The notes under the pieces: generated by a model
Told to the model about the DNA's origin: nothing
Database searches by the model: none
What the model saw: the letters and a program-made list of their open reading frames with translations, nothing else
Translations under genes and position numbers: made by a program
Part shown: one piece after another, positions 34,135 through 45,066 of the stretch
How the letters are laid out: every line of letters starts with the position of its first letter
Position numbering within the stretch: position 1 is the first letter of the stretch
Source: Dicyema japonicum
Taxonomy: Eukaryota > Dicyemida > Rhombozoa > Dicyemidae
Assembly (NCBI GenBank): GCA_011109175.1
Contig: RDEW01000016.1
Span: 737,592-800,195 of the forward strand
Length of the DNA stretch: 62,604 bases
Direction: 5' to 3'

Positions 34135-34310
34135 TACTACTTGTCTTATGGTCAAGACAACTGGAGGAATAAGTGGAAAATCGCTTCGCTTCCTAAAGAA
34201 ACTTGGACATCTAGCTACACTAAAAAGCTATCTCTGTTGCAATCGTGAGAGGCAACGCAACGTCGATAATGTCGGCGGGTCCTCTGGATGGCTGTGTTAA
34301 TTAATTGTTT
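34135..34310 (+). pseudogene. 3' fragment of a PHD-RT-RLE element
   Basis: The nucleotide sequence closely repeats the 3' end of copy 2 (25155-25320): DNWRNKWKIASLPK, then GCAATCGTGAGAGGCAACGC and GATAATGTCGGCGGG. About 40 bp is deleted inside it. It abuts the N-terminus of the hAT relic. Confidence 0.8.
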
Positions 34311-34384
34311 ATTATTTATGCGTTTTAAATATAATAAATTTGTAAATGCATATTTGGTAAATACAAATTTGACTAAGAACTTTA

Positions 34385-34985
34385 TTTATTTAACCCCAAG
34401 ACCACCAAGAAAGATAGGTCAAAACCTCCAACAACATCCGAACTCTCTTCATCTGATCTTCTGATGACCCAACCGCATTCCGAAGGCGTTTTCTCTTCCT
34501 TCTGCAAATGAATTCAATCGGAGTGCACTTTTTTATGATCGACCGAAATTCCTCTGCATGGGCCACCTTTTCCTTGAGTGGGTTTCCCAGTTCCTTGCAG
34601 AAACGTAGGAAACCCTGGCCATTCTTCAACGTCGCCTCCTCTTAAAGCAGACTGGGGACGGATGTGGAGTCTGATTGTATGTGCCTCATGATCTTCCATC
34701 TGAGAGAATTCACACGCTCCACCCTCGTAGAAAGAATGGCGAATCTCCAGGCAAAACAAGCATATTCAATCGTCGGCGCAATAACTTGGAGGTATAATTT
34801 GCTGATACAAGCAGTAGGATAAAAGGGGCTCTTCTTTACGATGGTTTTTAGGACTTCCATTTTCGAAGGCCCTTGGTTAACACCTTCTCCGTGTGACTGG
34901 TAAACGTCATCAGAGAGTCGAAAGTTACTCCAAGGATCTTCTGGGACATACGAATCAGACCAACAACGATTCATAGACCCGGCAT
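34385..34985 (-). mobile_element. LINE family P, 5'-truncated C-terminal copy
   Basis: Minus strand: KILGVTFDSLMTF (about 34940), APTIEYACFAWRFA, VERVNSLRWKIMRHIQSD and SVPSLL, then NGQGFLRFCKELGNPL in another frame. The 3' end keeps TTGGTGGTCTTGGGG and TTAAATAAATAAA, but a small deletion has removed the 5' arm of the stem-loop. From 34990 to 35400 I see nothing I can assign. Confidence 0.85.
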
Positions 34986-35403
34986 ATGATCGTGATTCGA
35001 CTAATTTTAATTAATTAATTTTTATAAATTTAATTTTATTGATTTTTAATTAAAAAATTCCTGGAGACTTCGTTGGGAAACGCTGGTCTAAGAGGTTCCA
35101 GCTGCACCGAGAATTTGGAGGCTTATAATTTTCACGCAATAACTCCATTGATATACCTTTATGTTTCAGACTTTTTCCAATGACTTCCAACAGAGAAAGG
35201 CGTATAGACCTTTAAAATCGACAAAGTTGTGCAACGAAAACATATAAAACGTTGATTTATTAATTTTTATGGTTATTCCTTAATTTCTTGTGGTTACGAA
35301 GATTGTTGTTTCTGCTGATCAGAGTGAATATCTCCTTCGTTGGAGAATTATGGAATCTTGTTAAGAAATCAAGGAACAGTAAATTTGTTAAGAATTTGTG
35401 TCA

Positions 35404-36997
35404 TTAGTTATGTTTTTCACAATTTTTAAGTATATTCCTTAATTTAGCCATTAGGGATACACTAGCCTGATCTCCTGCCTTTTCAAATCTTTTAAACTCA
35501 TTGAGTCTTTTCCTAGCATTTTCGAGAATAATTCTAAGTTCTCTAAGCAAAATAATAATAAATGAACTGAAATGATATTTCTCCATCATTATTATCATCA
35601 GCAGCCTTCATTATTTGATTTATTGAGTTTTCACTCATATATATGTGCATTTTCTATAATATTAAATAAACATAACATTTAACACACTCGACAAATTTAG
35701 CCAGGTCAAAGACTTATTTTTGAATTCATCAGCAATATGGAAAAAGTCTAATATTCTCATGTTCTTTTGTCTCATAGACTCTGCTATTACCAGTAAAGGA
35801 TCAACCTTAATATTAAAATACTATTACTCCTATTATTTCTGATCCTAATTTATTTGAACTTTTTTCTCCATATATTTTTCTCTCATATTTTATTTCTACA
35901 TCCTTTTCCAAATTATGATATAATCTTTCAAATTCGTCATTTACGGTTGCATTCTTTATATTTACATATTTTAACTTTTATTTCTATTTTCTTTAAAACT
36001 GATAGCTTTGACTTGGCCAACATTCTTACAATCATCACAGCATATTCAAAATCAATTGGATTTCCAGTTAACTTTCAAATCAAATATTAATACTATTAAC
36101 GTTTCAACTGAGTTGTTACCATTCAGTCCATTTAATAAATAATTTAGTGCTCTTTTATCAATACGATTGTATGAAAGATCTAAATATTTTAAACTTTTTG
36201 AATTTATTAGGCTTTTTGAATATTTTTTACATGCTTCAATCCCAATTCCGTTCATTGACAAATTTAATTTTTGAATAGTGTTGTTAGTCTATAACTTATT
36301 TATTATATACTAAAAATATTTGTGCCAGTTTTATAGAACCCTCATTGGCAATTTGGTTCCAACTCAAATCAACGACTTTAATATAATTATCAGTTTCTTT
36401 GTTTATTTTTAAATAAACCTAAATGCTTTGAGAGTATTTCTACATTGTTTATACTGCAATTAGACATAACCAGAGTCTCTAATTCATTTTGATTCTTTCT
36501 ATAATAAAATAAAATAACCTCAAGGAGTGTAATTAATTGATTCATTGTTATATCGTCTAGCCGATTTCCTATATTTACTATCATAATTACCTGATATGTT
36601 TAAATGATTTAGTTTTGTTTTGTTTAAACAATTCAAAACTTGTTTCATTCCATTTTGAATTTGACAATTTCTTATATTCTACAATAACACTTTTAAATAC
36701 TAAAAAAGTTAAAAATTTAGAATTTTTGAGATATTCAACGAAGGAACTAATAACCTTATCTGTTATTTTATTCTCTGACAAATCCAATTTTTTAAGATTT
36801 TGAAATGAATACGACTTAATAATAATATAACGGAATACATCACATGCATTAAAGAAACACCATAAATCATTTTCACTTAAATTGTATGACTTTAAATTGA
36901 CTTGAGTACTCCCAATCATTTTTCTGATTATGCTTAACTCCACTGAGTTATACCTTTCACATAATTTTTTATAATTTAATATTTCAACCTCTACCAT
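35404..36997 (-). CDS. LRRC74: Leucine-rich repeat/EF-hand protein, LRRC74-like
   Basis: Twelve exons, 444 aa after removing introns 36815-36838, 36679-36700, 36569-36590, 36495-36518, 36397-36418, 36289-36310, 36072-36093, 35954-35975, 35806-35827, 35654-35685 and 35543-35567 (22-32 bp); the total is a multiple of three. LRRs: NLKKLDLSENKITDK, LNHLNISGNRLDD, KVVDLSWNQIANEGS, IQKLNLSMNGIGIEA, LKYLDLSYNRIDKRA, ETLILTGNPID. Then VDPLLVIAE, MRILDFFHIADE, and a canonical EF loop DDNNDGEISFQE created by the last splice. This LRR-then-EF-hand plan matches LRRC74A/B, of unclear function. Intact. Confidence 0.82.
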
Positions 36998-37372
36998 TGA
37001 ATTAATAATATCTTAGTTTCAGTTATTTATATATCAATATAATCATTGTCAATTAACCACTTCACTTCATTGATTACTTTTATTACAATTTTTCACTTTA
37101 TTACTATGGTTGTCTCTATTTTGGTTACGTTCATCACATTTATCACAAATTAATTGTTTATTCCAAGTAGGATTATCACACAAAGTGCTAATTCATTTGG
37201 TATTATGTATAATCTTATATGCAAAGGAAATCAGTTTTATTTTAATGTCCTCAATTAATTTTTGTAGTTTTGAGTTAATAATTGATCGTTTTTATCTTTT
37301 ATGTGTATCCTTTCGATAAGATTTATAGTTAAATTCAAAATGGAAAAAAACAAGTTTTGAATTGTTTAAACG
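36998..37372. other. No assignable gene
   Basis: AT-rich. The minus strand has a short frame with LCDNPTWNKQLICDKCDE (about 37180-37130) carrying a CxxC pair, flanked by stops. I cannot assign it. It could be an upstream exon or a decayed element. Confidence 0.4.
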
Positions 37373-37374
37373 AA

Positions 37375-37660
37375 AAAATTTTCGTCCTCGTAATTTGGTA
37401 AGCCGTGGAAGAAAAGATTGAAAAGGGTCGGAGAAAGCTGAGAACCTCGGGATACTCCGTTTGGCATTAATCGTTATCTCGATCTAAGATGACCGCAGAC
37501 GACTCTTTCACATTGGTTTATGGTCACGTACTTTGGTGTTTCGAGAATGTCTTGAAACTGACGGCGGCGTAATGTTTCATAAGCAGGTTAAGGTGCATAT
37601 GACAAATGTGTTTTGTAAGAGAGTTAACGGTTCCATTTGCATCTCCCGACTCTGATTTAA
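37375..37660 (-). pseudogene. LINE RT motif B fragment
   Basis: Minus strand: RLMPNGVSRGSQLSPTLF then NLFFHGLP (about 37470-37400), the RT motif B region of the EEP-RT LINEs. It starts about 20 bp after the TTATTACTATTATTAAG tail of the LINE at 37670-38760 and has the same orientation. Confidence 0.75.
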
Positions 37661-37669
37661 TTTGTTTTA

Positions 37670-38760
37670 GTCTTAATAATAGTAATAACACCAGAGACCA
37701 CAGTTACACAAACTAACTAATCACGTAATTAGCACTCTTTAGAAGGGACCTCATATTGGCCCGATACTCCTCCCTCGACCCCACACAAGCACGTATCGGT
37801 CGAGTGACTGAACCTCCGCAGTCACGACGGCGCGTTCCATGGTTCATTCGTATCAAGGCTTCAAGAGGCATTGGTGGCCGGAACTCTCCAGAAATCAAGC
37901 GTTCCGTGATTTTGGAGGCTCTTTTCGGGCTAGTCTCGATCTTCAAGATATTCGTCCAAAAGATGAATGGGCCCCATATACCACATAGTGTTTTCCAGAA
38001 TTGATGAGTTGAACTTTTTCCATTGACTCGATTGACAGAGTGACGCCATCCCTTAGCCTGGTGGTCTTTTATGCTCTGGTTGATACCTTTAATTAGTTTT
38101 CTGATGATTTTCAAAGATTACATTTCGTCGGATGTCATCTATTCATAAGGTTTCTTGTTTTTATGAGCATAATTGTCCAGGAATTAAGGGTTTAAAATTC
38201 GTGTACAACGAGAGAGAAATAAATTTATTTTCAGCCTTTTGAGTGGCCATGCTGATAATCTATCGAACGTATGTATAATAAAAGTATTTTAGGCAATTCC
38301 ATGTCAACGAAGTTACTGAAGCCAGTTCTTGAATCTTCCAATCAACCTTCCTATAGATCTTGAATCTTTCCACTTCAGTCTACAATGTCCGGATCTCCGA
38401 AATCCTCTTAACATAAGAATGATGAGATGTGGTTTCTGGAAAAACCATAATTCAATTCCATGAAGCAAGTCCTTCTAAAGAGAGGGAACTTAAGGTTAAA
38501 TCAGGAGAAGTGCAGCTCAGTGTATCAGTGTTCCTTATTGGGTATCTTGTGTGTAATTTATGGGTAATTCAGGATAATCATTCCAATAATACCATTTGTG
38601 ATGAACTCGCCACGGCTGTAAATAGACTGTAAGAAGCCAAATGGGGTTTCGGACATTGAGGTCGCCGCATATTTAAACGTTCTTTAGTGCTGAGAGGGGA
38701 GGTAGGTTTGGGGTGTAGGATTTTGGAAGTAGCACCACGTGGCACCACTTTCCTACAACA
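37670..38760 (-). mobile_element. Internally deleted EEP-RT LINE (family C)
   Basis: Minus strand: ICGDLNVRNPIW (about 38690), SPDLTLSS and a decayed SDH motif (38500-38440), KVDWKIQEL, then KLIKGINQSIKDHQAKGWRHS (about 38100). At about 37985 the linker joins directly to the C-terminal WGPFIFWTNILKIE and KRASKITERLISGEFRPP, removing the whole RT. The 3' end has a decayed stem-loop and GGTGTTATTACTATTATT. Its 5' end follows the tail of the LINE at 38778 by about 20 bp. Confidence 0.8.
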
Positions 38761-38777
38761 AAAACAATATTTATTAT

Positions 38778-39350
38778 TTATTTTTAAACCTCAAGACCAC
38801 AAAGAAAGAATAATCTCGCTAAATTAAGTGACCCCAGCCTCCAACATTGCTCGAATTCTCTTCGAATGCTCCGCCAGTGAACCAACATCGTTCCTGAATT
38901 GCCTTTTAATTTATGCAGAGGAATTCTATCGGAGTGCAGTTTTTAATGCCGATCTGAATTCCTCTGCATGAACCACGCTCTCTCTGAATGGGTTTCCTAG
39001 CTCCTTGCAGCCCTGGCCATTTCTCACCGTCGCCTCTTCTGAAAGGAGACTGGGAATGGATGTGGAGTCTAAATGCATAATCTTCCGTCTGAGAGAGTTC
39101 ATATGCTCGACCCTCATAGAAGGAATAGTAAATCTCCAGGCAGAGCAGGTATATTTAACCGTCGGCGCAATGACTTGCAGATATAATTTGCTGATAAAAG
39201 CAGTAGGAGGGAAGGGGCTCTTTTTATGATGGTTTTTAAGACGTTCCATTTTCGAAGAACCTTGGTTAACACTTTTTCCGTGTGATTGGAGAACGTCATA
39301 AGAGAGTCGAATTTCACTCCAAAGATCTAGATTCGCGTATAAGGGATGGG
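38778..39350 (-). mobile_element. LINE family P, 5'-truncated C-terminal copy
   Basis: Minus strand: FDSLMTFSNHTEKVL, LKTIIKRAP, APTVKYTCSAWRFTIPS, VEHMNSLRRKIMH and SIPSLLSEEATVRNGQG. It ends with GGGGTCACTTAATTTAG ... GTGGTCTTGAGG and TTTAAAAATAAATAATAAA. The same segment occurs at 34385-34985 and in 7930-11012. The carrier gene starts about 110 bp further on, on the other strand. Confidence 0.87.
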
Positions 39351-39458
39351 AATGATTCCGAAGAAAAACAAAACAATATATGTTATTTTTGTTATTTTTA
39401 ATTAAATAAATTAAATAATTTGAATATAATAAAATAACACGACATCAGACCATATAGA

Positions 39459-41473
39459 ATGCACGAGCTGGCGAGAAAAATATTTACAAAGGTATTATTT
39501 AAAAAAAATTAAGTATTCATCCGATTCTAATGGTAATGTTATAATGAATGGACAAAATCTTAGAGACTTTATTGGAAGTGACAGCATATTTATTCCGAAT
39601 CGAGAGTCATATATTAGCTAATAAATAGACTTACATTCTCTGATTTTTTAAAATTAGAGAATGATTTAGGTAAACCACAGTTTCCATATGAACAACTTTA
39701 CCAATATATTACCAATAGTGAAGATCCCAGTTTGAAGGAATGTATTTTGGATTACAGTTATTATATTAGTGAATTCTTAGAGACTTTCAAACAATATTTT
39801 AATAATTTTGAATTTCTGCAAGTTGAGTATTTTGGGGAGGACTTTTCAAATATGATTAACTTTGATCAATTTTGTGAACTTATGGAGGTTGTCTTTGTAT
39901 ATAAGTCAACGAATTTAAGCAATACAGACCAATCATGGTCTTGAATCAATTCCGTAAGCTTTCTCAAAATGGAAAAACCGTCATAGCTGATAGACTCTTT
40001 GGGAATTTACAAGTTTCCATAAAAGTGGCTGCTAAGAAGGTTAAAATATGCAATATATTAAAGATAACCGAAAACACATTGAATTATACTGATTTTGTGT
40101 GCTGGACATCAATATTAGGAAAGTTAAGTGCATTTGATGACATAATTGGTGATGTTCGAAGTGGAAAAGTTAATAATTTATGTTAATTTATTATATTATT
40201 AATAGTACAAATAAAAGGAATATTACTTGATAAGTTTGGATTGACTCCTCTTCAATCTGATTATGCCTCTAAACTAATTTATAATCTATCTCAGGATAAT
40301 AACTATATATTAAATTATGTGTCTAAAACGGATGGAATATTGTCACAATTCGCAAAAGGAGTATATTTGTTTATTTTGGGTGGAATAGCTGGAGGTATCA
40401 TAATTATATATATTAATAGCCACTGGAGCATTCGCAGTATATCCGATTGATTTGGTGAAAACGAGAATGCAAAATCAAAGACTCAGTTCATCCTCTCAAG
40501 TCCCAAAATATAAGCACAGTTTGGATTGTTTCCTCAAAGTCATCAAATTTGAAGGAGTGAGAGGTCTATATAGAGGAATATTTCCTCAGTTATTGGGAGT
40601 ATCTCCTGAAAAGGCTATAAAACTATGTGTTTGAGTTAATAAATATTATAGACAAATGATCTAATGAGGGGACTTTTGAGTAGGGATAATACAATATCAC
40701 TACCATATCAGATAATATCTGGTGGAACAGTATTATTTACAATTATTAATAGGCTGGGGCATCACAGGTTATATTCACTAATCCTATTGAAATTGTTAAA
40801 ATTCGTTTACAAGTCGCTGGTCAATTACCACAAAGTTCTAATATAAATGCTACTACTGTTATTAAACAAATTGGATTTAAGGGACTTTACAAAGGAGCTT
40901 CAGCATGCTTATTGAGGGATGTTCCTTTCTCAGCTATTTACTTTCCAACTTATTCTTACTTTAAAACTCGTTTTTCAACAAATTCAGATGGAACTGTCAA
41001 TCAACATCCTTCTATCATAAGCTTATTACTTGCTGCTACTATTGCTGGTATGATATACATTTATTTAGGTGCTCCTGCTGCTGGGTTAGTTACTCCTGCT
41101 GATGTTATCAAGACTAGATTACAAGTATCTGCTCGTCTGGGGGAGACTACATATTCTGGAATTATGGATTGCATTACAAAGTTAACAAGAGAGGAAGGAT
41201 TATCTGCATTTTGGAAGGGATCTATTGGTAGTTATCTTTTATTGTTTGTAGCCAGGATATTTCGATCATCCCCTCAATTTGGAGTAACAATGATGACTTA
41301 TGAAGTGCTACAAAGTTTAATGCACAAATTTAGGTATGGGTTGGTTTATGAGTAGTACTAAATCTGATATACAATGTCAAAGTGATCATTTTGGTAACTA
41401 TAAACATGCTTTGAAAACTTTTAATGGTCTTGACTACAGATTTGGATTATATTTACCTTCATTTCAGAAATAA
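39459..41473 (+). CDS. SLC25A12/13: Calcium-binding mitochondrial aspartate/glutamate carrier (aralar/citrin)
   Basis: Twelve exons. Introns 39492-39513, 39606-39628, 39897-39919, 40041-40064, 40182-40205, 40395-40419, 40629-40651, 40730-40752, 41048-41068, 41228-41251, 41334-41355 (21-25 bp). The spliced CDS is 1761 nt, 586 aa (usual about 680). The N-terminal EF-hand-like half has [32 protein letters not shown] and [15 protein letters not shown]; the loops are divergent, so Ca binding may be weakened. Three carrier repeats: [33 protein letters not shown], plus [12 protein letters not shown] and a C-terminal FGLYLP. It exchanges aspartate for glutamate across the inner membrane (malate-aspartate shuttle). 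Appears intact. Confidence 0.97.
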
Positions 41474-41569
41474 TATTCCTTATCACTAACCCATTTCTAA
41501 TTGGTGAGAGTTTCAAATAATAATAACTAAATTATTTTATTGTTTAATTAAGATTGATAAGTATTTCAG

Positions 41570-42370
41570 TGTGGTTGGGCTTAAGAGGAGTTCTGAGAAA
41601 TCTGCCACTAATTTGAGATGTCTGAAGATATGATGGATGGACATGAAGGCTATCTCTACCTCGGAGTGTTAGAAGACAAAGGAAGTAATGTCTGAAACAT
41701 GAAGTTTTGAACACTATTGCTGAAAATGTGAGAGGTTTAAAGCAATTAACGAGCATGCCTTGTTGCACTTGTGCAGAATTTACGGAATCAAAAAGTCAAA
41801 GAGACTGAAGACACGTTCTATCAATTCCATAGTCAATACTCAGATAGTTGAAATCCTGGGCGGACACATCCATAAAGACAAATTCTCAGGTCAGGTTTAA
41901 TAAACCTAATATTTTTTCCACGATAAGATGAAGAATGAAATTTTACTTGTTGAAAATAAAATTACTTCTCAAGGGTTATTGAAGCAGACTGAAGTAGAAA
42001 AATTACATAAGTACGATTTACTGACTGGAGAGCTCAAGCTACTTTATGGTGCTACAGTCAAAGTCATACCTATTGTTTTAACCTGAGATGGTGTAGTTTC
42101 GAAAACTTGTAGATCTCATTTGGGAACAATCGCAATCGATGCGCCAACCAGAACATAAATCCAATCCGTTGTCCTTAAAAAGACGTTGGAGAGCATGTTG
42201 GTGGAGTATAAGTATGGAGTCCAAACGATCAAGGAAAAACTAGTTACAGCAACCAATCACCTGGTGGAGTTGGCAGCCCAGTACAATAACGTTCCAGGTA
42301 GTCTGAATGAGGTGGTAACTGATGGGGTCCAGGTCAATGACTCCTCTTCTAAGAGGAGAAAGGTCTAGAA
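41570..42370 (+). pseudogene. R2-like LINE relic (RT thumb plus C-terminal end)
   Basis: Plus strand: DGHEGYLYLGVLEDKG (about 41627-41675, the RT-thumb block of R2-type elements), then after a deletion KYDLLTGELKLLYG and VKVIPIVLT (about 42010-42085), DGVVSKTCRSHLG and VVLKKTLESM. In R2-like proteins this C-terminal stretch follows the restriction-like endonuclease, which is deleted here. A 60-codon frame at 42186-42368 continues it and ends in SSSKRRKV. Confidence 0.65.
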
Positions 42371-42579
42371 GAGAGTAGTAATTTTGATTTAATTGTTTCC
42401 CGTAAAAATAAAACTCGTTTTTTTTTGTTAAATAATATTATTAAAAGTTATTGGAAACCTCAAGGGCACTTAATCTCTTCCCGAAAATGACCTTTTTCTG
42501 CTTCCCCAAGTCTTTAATTTGACCTGAGACCAGTCAACAGAACGCTAAGGGATCGTGAAGACCTCAGTAGTCTGCAGAT

Positions 42580-42790
42580 TCTCAACCTGTGGTCATCACT
42601 TTGGATGGAATTGTCTCCAAATTCTTCAAAGGCCATCTGGATGCCCTCAAGGTGGAGGAGAGGGTCAAAGCTTATATACACACTAGTGTTACGGAAGACT
42701 TTGGAGAGTATACAAGCTGAGGAGAGGTATGGAGTATCGATGCCTGTTGATGAGAAAGACGGCATGGAATGTCAACCTAGGGTAGTCTCT
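42580..42790 (+). pseudogene. Second copy of the R2-like C-terminal segment
   Basis: LDGIVSKFFKGHLD (about 42605-42645), then LRKTLESIQAEERYGV (about 42690-42735), line up with DGVVSKTCRSHLG and LKKTLESMLVEYKYGV about 500 bp upstream. It is a diverged tandem partner, with a frameshift between the two blocks. Confidence 0.6.
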
Positions 42791-42832
42791 GAATGTGGGG
42801 TATGCAGTGACGTGAACGTGCCTATAAAGGCA

Positions 42833-42937
42833 CCCCTCCGGACTCGTCCTCACTTTTGTCGGTCTGGGATCACTTAGTTAGATGAGAACTTTTATTTTTT
42901 TCTCTTTGACCCAGTGATCCTGGGGGTAATAATCATA
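42833..42937 (+). mobile_element. Mini LINE-tail element (about 105 bp) with 9-bp TSD
   Basis: ATAAAGGCA occurs at 42824-42832 and 42938-42946. The insert reads CCGGACTCGTCCTCAC, GGGATCACTTAGTTAG, a T-rich loop, CCAGTGATCCTGGGGG and TAATAATCATA. It is almost identical in extent to the insert at 10446-10548 and to the last 105 bp of the LINE at 28440-31400. Confidence 0.85.
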
Positions 42938-43194
42938 ATAAAGGCAATAGGAGTTGGCCCCAAGAAAAGAAGATATATTTAGCCAGGCGTTATAAGTATT
43001 ACTTTTACTTATTGCTTGATAAATAAAATTTTATAAATAATGATTCTATGCTGTTGCACATAATAATAAAAGAACCTTTAAACTCTCTCCTCCCGTGGAC
43101 GTTCTCGTCCCTGGCGATGCGTTTTGCGATAGATCGCATATTTCCAGAGGAATCTTCAGCCCACCGAAGAGAAAGTTACTTTACTGCTCTTTAA

Positions 43195-44660
43195 TTAAAT
43201 ATCAACGTGATTAAATGGAAGATCAGGGAACTCCGCTCAATCCTGTCAAGTCTGATGATCAATGTGGCTATGATCCAAGAGATCAAACTCACTCTGAATG
43301 ACTCGTTCATTTTCTGATACAATTCTAATAGAATAGACGTTAAAAAGATAAGAGGTGAAGGTTGCTCACTTTATTAAAAAAGAACCTGAAATTTTAAGAC
43401 AACTCTTCGGAGGTAAGGAAACTTATTAAGTAATAATAATCTGATTTTGGTGAAGATAAAAAGATAACTCAACGTGAGGAGAATTCCTAGCAGCTACAAT
43501 TAAAACGTGCTGACTGGAGATTGTATCGCGTAATCTTTGACGACAGACTTAAAAATCGTTACTTGTATAGCTTCAGCTCTCTGGATACTTTAACCACATA
43601 ATCTTGGAAGCAATATCAATAACTAAATACAAATATCGATTGAATTCGTCGAGTGGGAAGATGGCCTTGATTAAAAAAATTAAAAATCTAACCGGATCAC
43701 ATTGGAAATCAAAATCCAGAGCAGAGCATTGAATATTGAAATACAGGCAAAAGAAATTGAAGTGGAATCATGTGCGTACAACAGTATATCTAAATCCTAA
43801 TAAAAGAGAAGTGTGAAAATCTATTCGAAACGTTGCAAATAATTTTCAAAGAAGGATGTGAGGATACACTACGTTTAACAACATACTCACACAAACCTAA
43901 TAAGTTATTGACTACATTTTGATAATGACAGAGCAAATATCAAAAATTATATAAATAAAAGAATGGAAGCAAATGGATTTAAACCTATTATTGAAATAAC
44001 TGAACCAAAAATTGGCCAACACGCTGTCAGGCATCCTCTGCATCTGTTGAAAGAGCTATTAAAATGCTAAAAAATATTTTAAAAAAGGATAGGAACTTCC
44101 ATCCAGACAATATCAAGAATTACCTTTTATTATATTACAATAAATAAAATTTAAATTTTATATTTTATTATTTTAAGTTATAGATTTTTATAATTTTAAA
44201 TGCTAGATTTTATCATTTTAAGTGCTAATTTTTATAATTATAATTGCTAGATTTTATGATTTTTTAGCGCTAAAAAATTTTTTTAACTGCTAGAAACAAC
44301 TTGCCCTACTAATAACACTCCAGTCACCCTATTAAAAATTTTGGAGACATGGGAGTTACCCTCCTAACATCGATCTTCAACTATTCGATTAATCAAAATG
44401 TGATGCCGTTAATCTTGAAATAATCCTTAGTGGACGAAGGAGGTCTAAAATCCATCTCACGTTTCCATCTCAAAAAGTACCCCAAAAATCTCCGTTATTC
44501 CTTTCTCTGCTTAACTTTTTTCTGACCAATCTCAAACTCTGGAATCCGATAATGATGTTCTACTCTCTTATGCCACTCAAAAGAAGATCTAAAAGGCCGT
44601 GGAAATAATACAAATTAACCTGAACCGGATCAACTCTTGGAAATGGAAAACCGGATCATG
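43195..44660 (+). pseudogene. Heavily decayed EEP-RT LINE
   Basis: Scattered fragments in LINE order: IRELRSILSSL and MIQEIKLTLN (EEP start, 43215-43300), LKRADWRLYRVIFDDRL (linker, about 43500), MGVTLLTSIFNYSINQN (fingers, about 44350-44400), and a decayed motif B/C (PLFPFLF, LLSYAT, 44490-44580). A hAT fragment lies inside at 43905-44150. 42947-43195 holds nothing recognisable. Confidence 0.6.
43905..44150 (+). pseudogene. hAT transposase C-terminal (dimerisation) fragment
   Basis: One frame, about 44025-44145, reads CQASSASVERAIKMLKNILK then NFHPDNIKNYLLLYYNK-stop. The SSxxVERxF-like block is the hallmark of the hAT C-terminal dimerisation domain. The upstream coding is out of frame. The AT-rich run with three GCTAGATTTTAT-like repeats at 44200-44260 may be its 3' flank. 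Confidence 0.75.
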
Positions 44661-44814
44661 TTGAATGCAGATAGGCATTATTATTAAAAAGCACATTAAC
44701 AGAACATTATGTTAACTAAAGTCCCATTTTTTACGCGTTTCAAATTTTATTCACTAGGGGTCTCCATCTTGTTCAATATGCTTAATGGAACTGATTACAT
44801 CACAGTATAATTTC

Positions 44815-45066
44815 TAATCTTAGCCGAATGGTGCAGTGTAAAGAGTGTCGGGCAAGAGGCTTGATGGCCCCAGTTCGAACATTCCAGTTGAAGGTTCCAC
44901 ACATCTACTATGCTTTGGCCTAACGAGTGACGCCGTCATCAGTGAATATTTCACTGCCAAAAGAAAAAAAGAAGTGAAGAGCATTCTTTACTTCTCCCTT
45001 TACGATTAGTTATCATAACTGTTCATTACTTGAATAAAGTTTGTGTCCTGTCTGAGCGGAGATATA
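44815..45066 (+). mobile_element. tRNA-derived SINE, copy 3, interrupted by Tigger-2
   Basis: Head AGCCGAATGGTGCAG with decayed A and B boxes, body GACGCCGTCATCAGTG, AAGTGAAGAGCATTC, TACGATTAGTTATCATAAC. At CGGAGATA the Tigger-2 element begins; the SINE end (ATATTGCTCTGCG) is found after it at 47903-47915, re-forming the GGAG ... CTC hairpin seen in the other copies. The SINE is therefore older than Tigger-2. Confidence 0.85.

Noticed and set aside
35404-36997. LRRC45 as the identity of the LRR gene
   Set aside because: The N-terminus is loosely similar, but there is no long coiled coil. The LRR-then-EF-hand order fits LRRC74 better.
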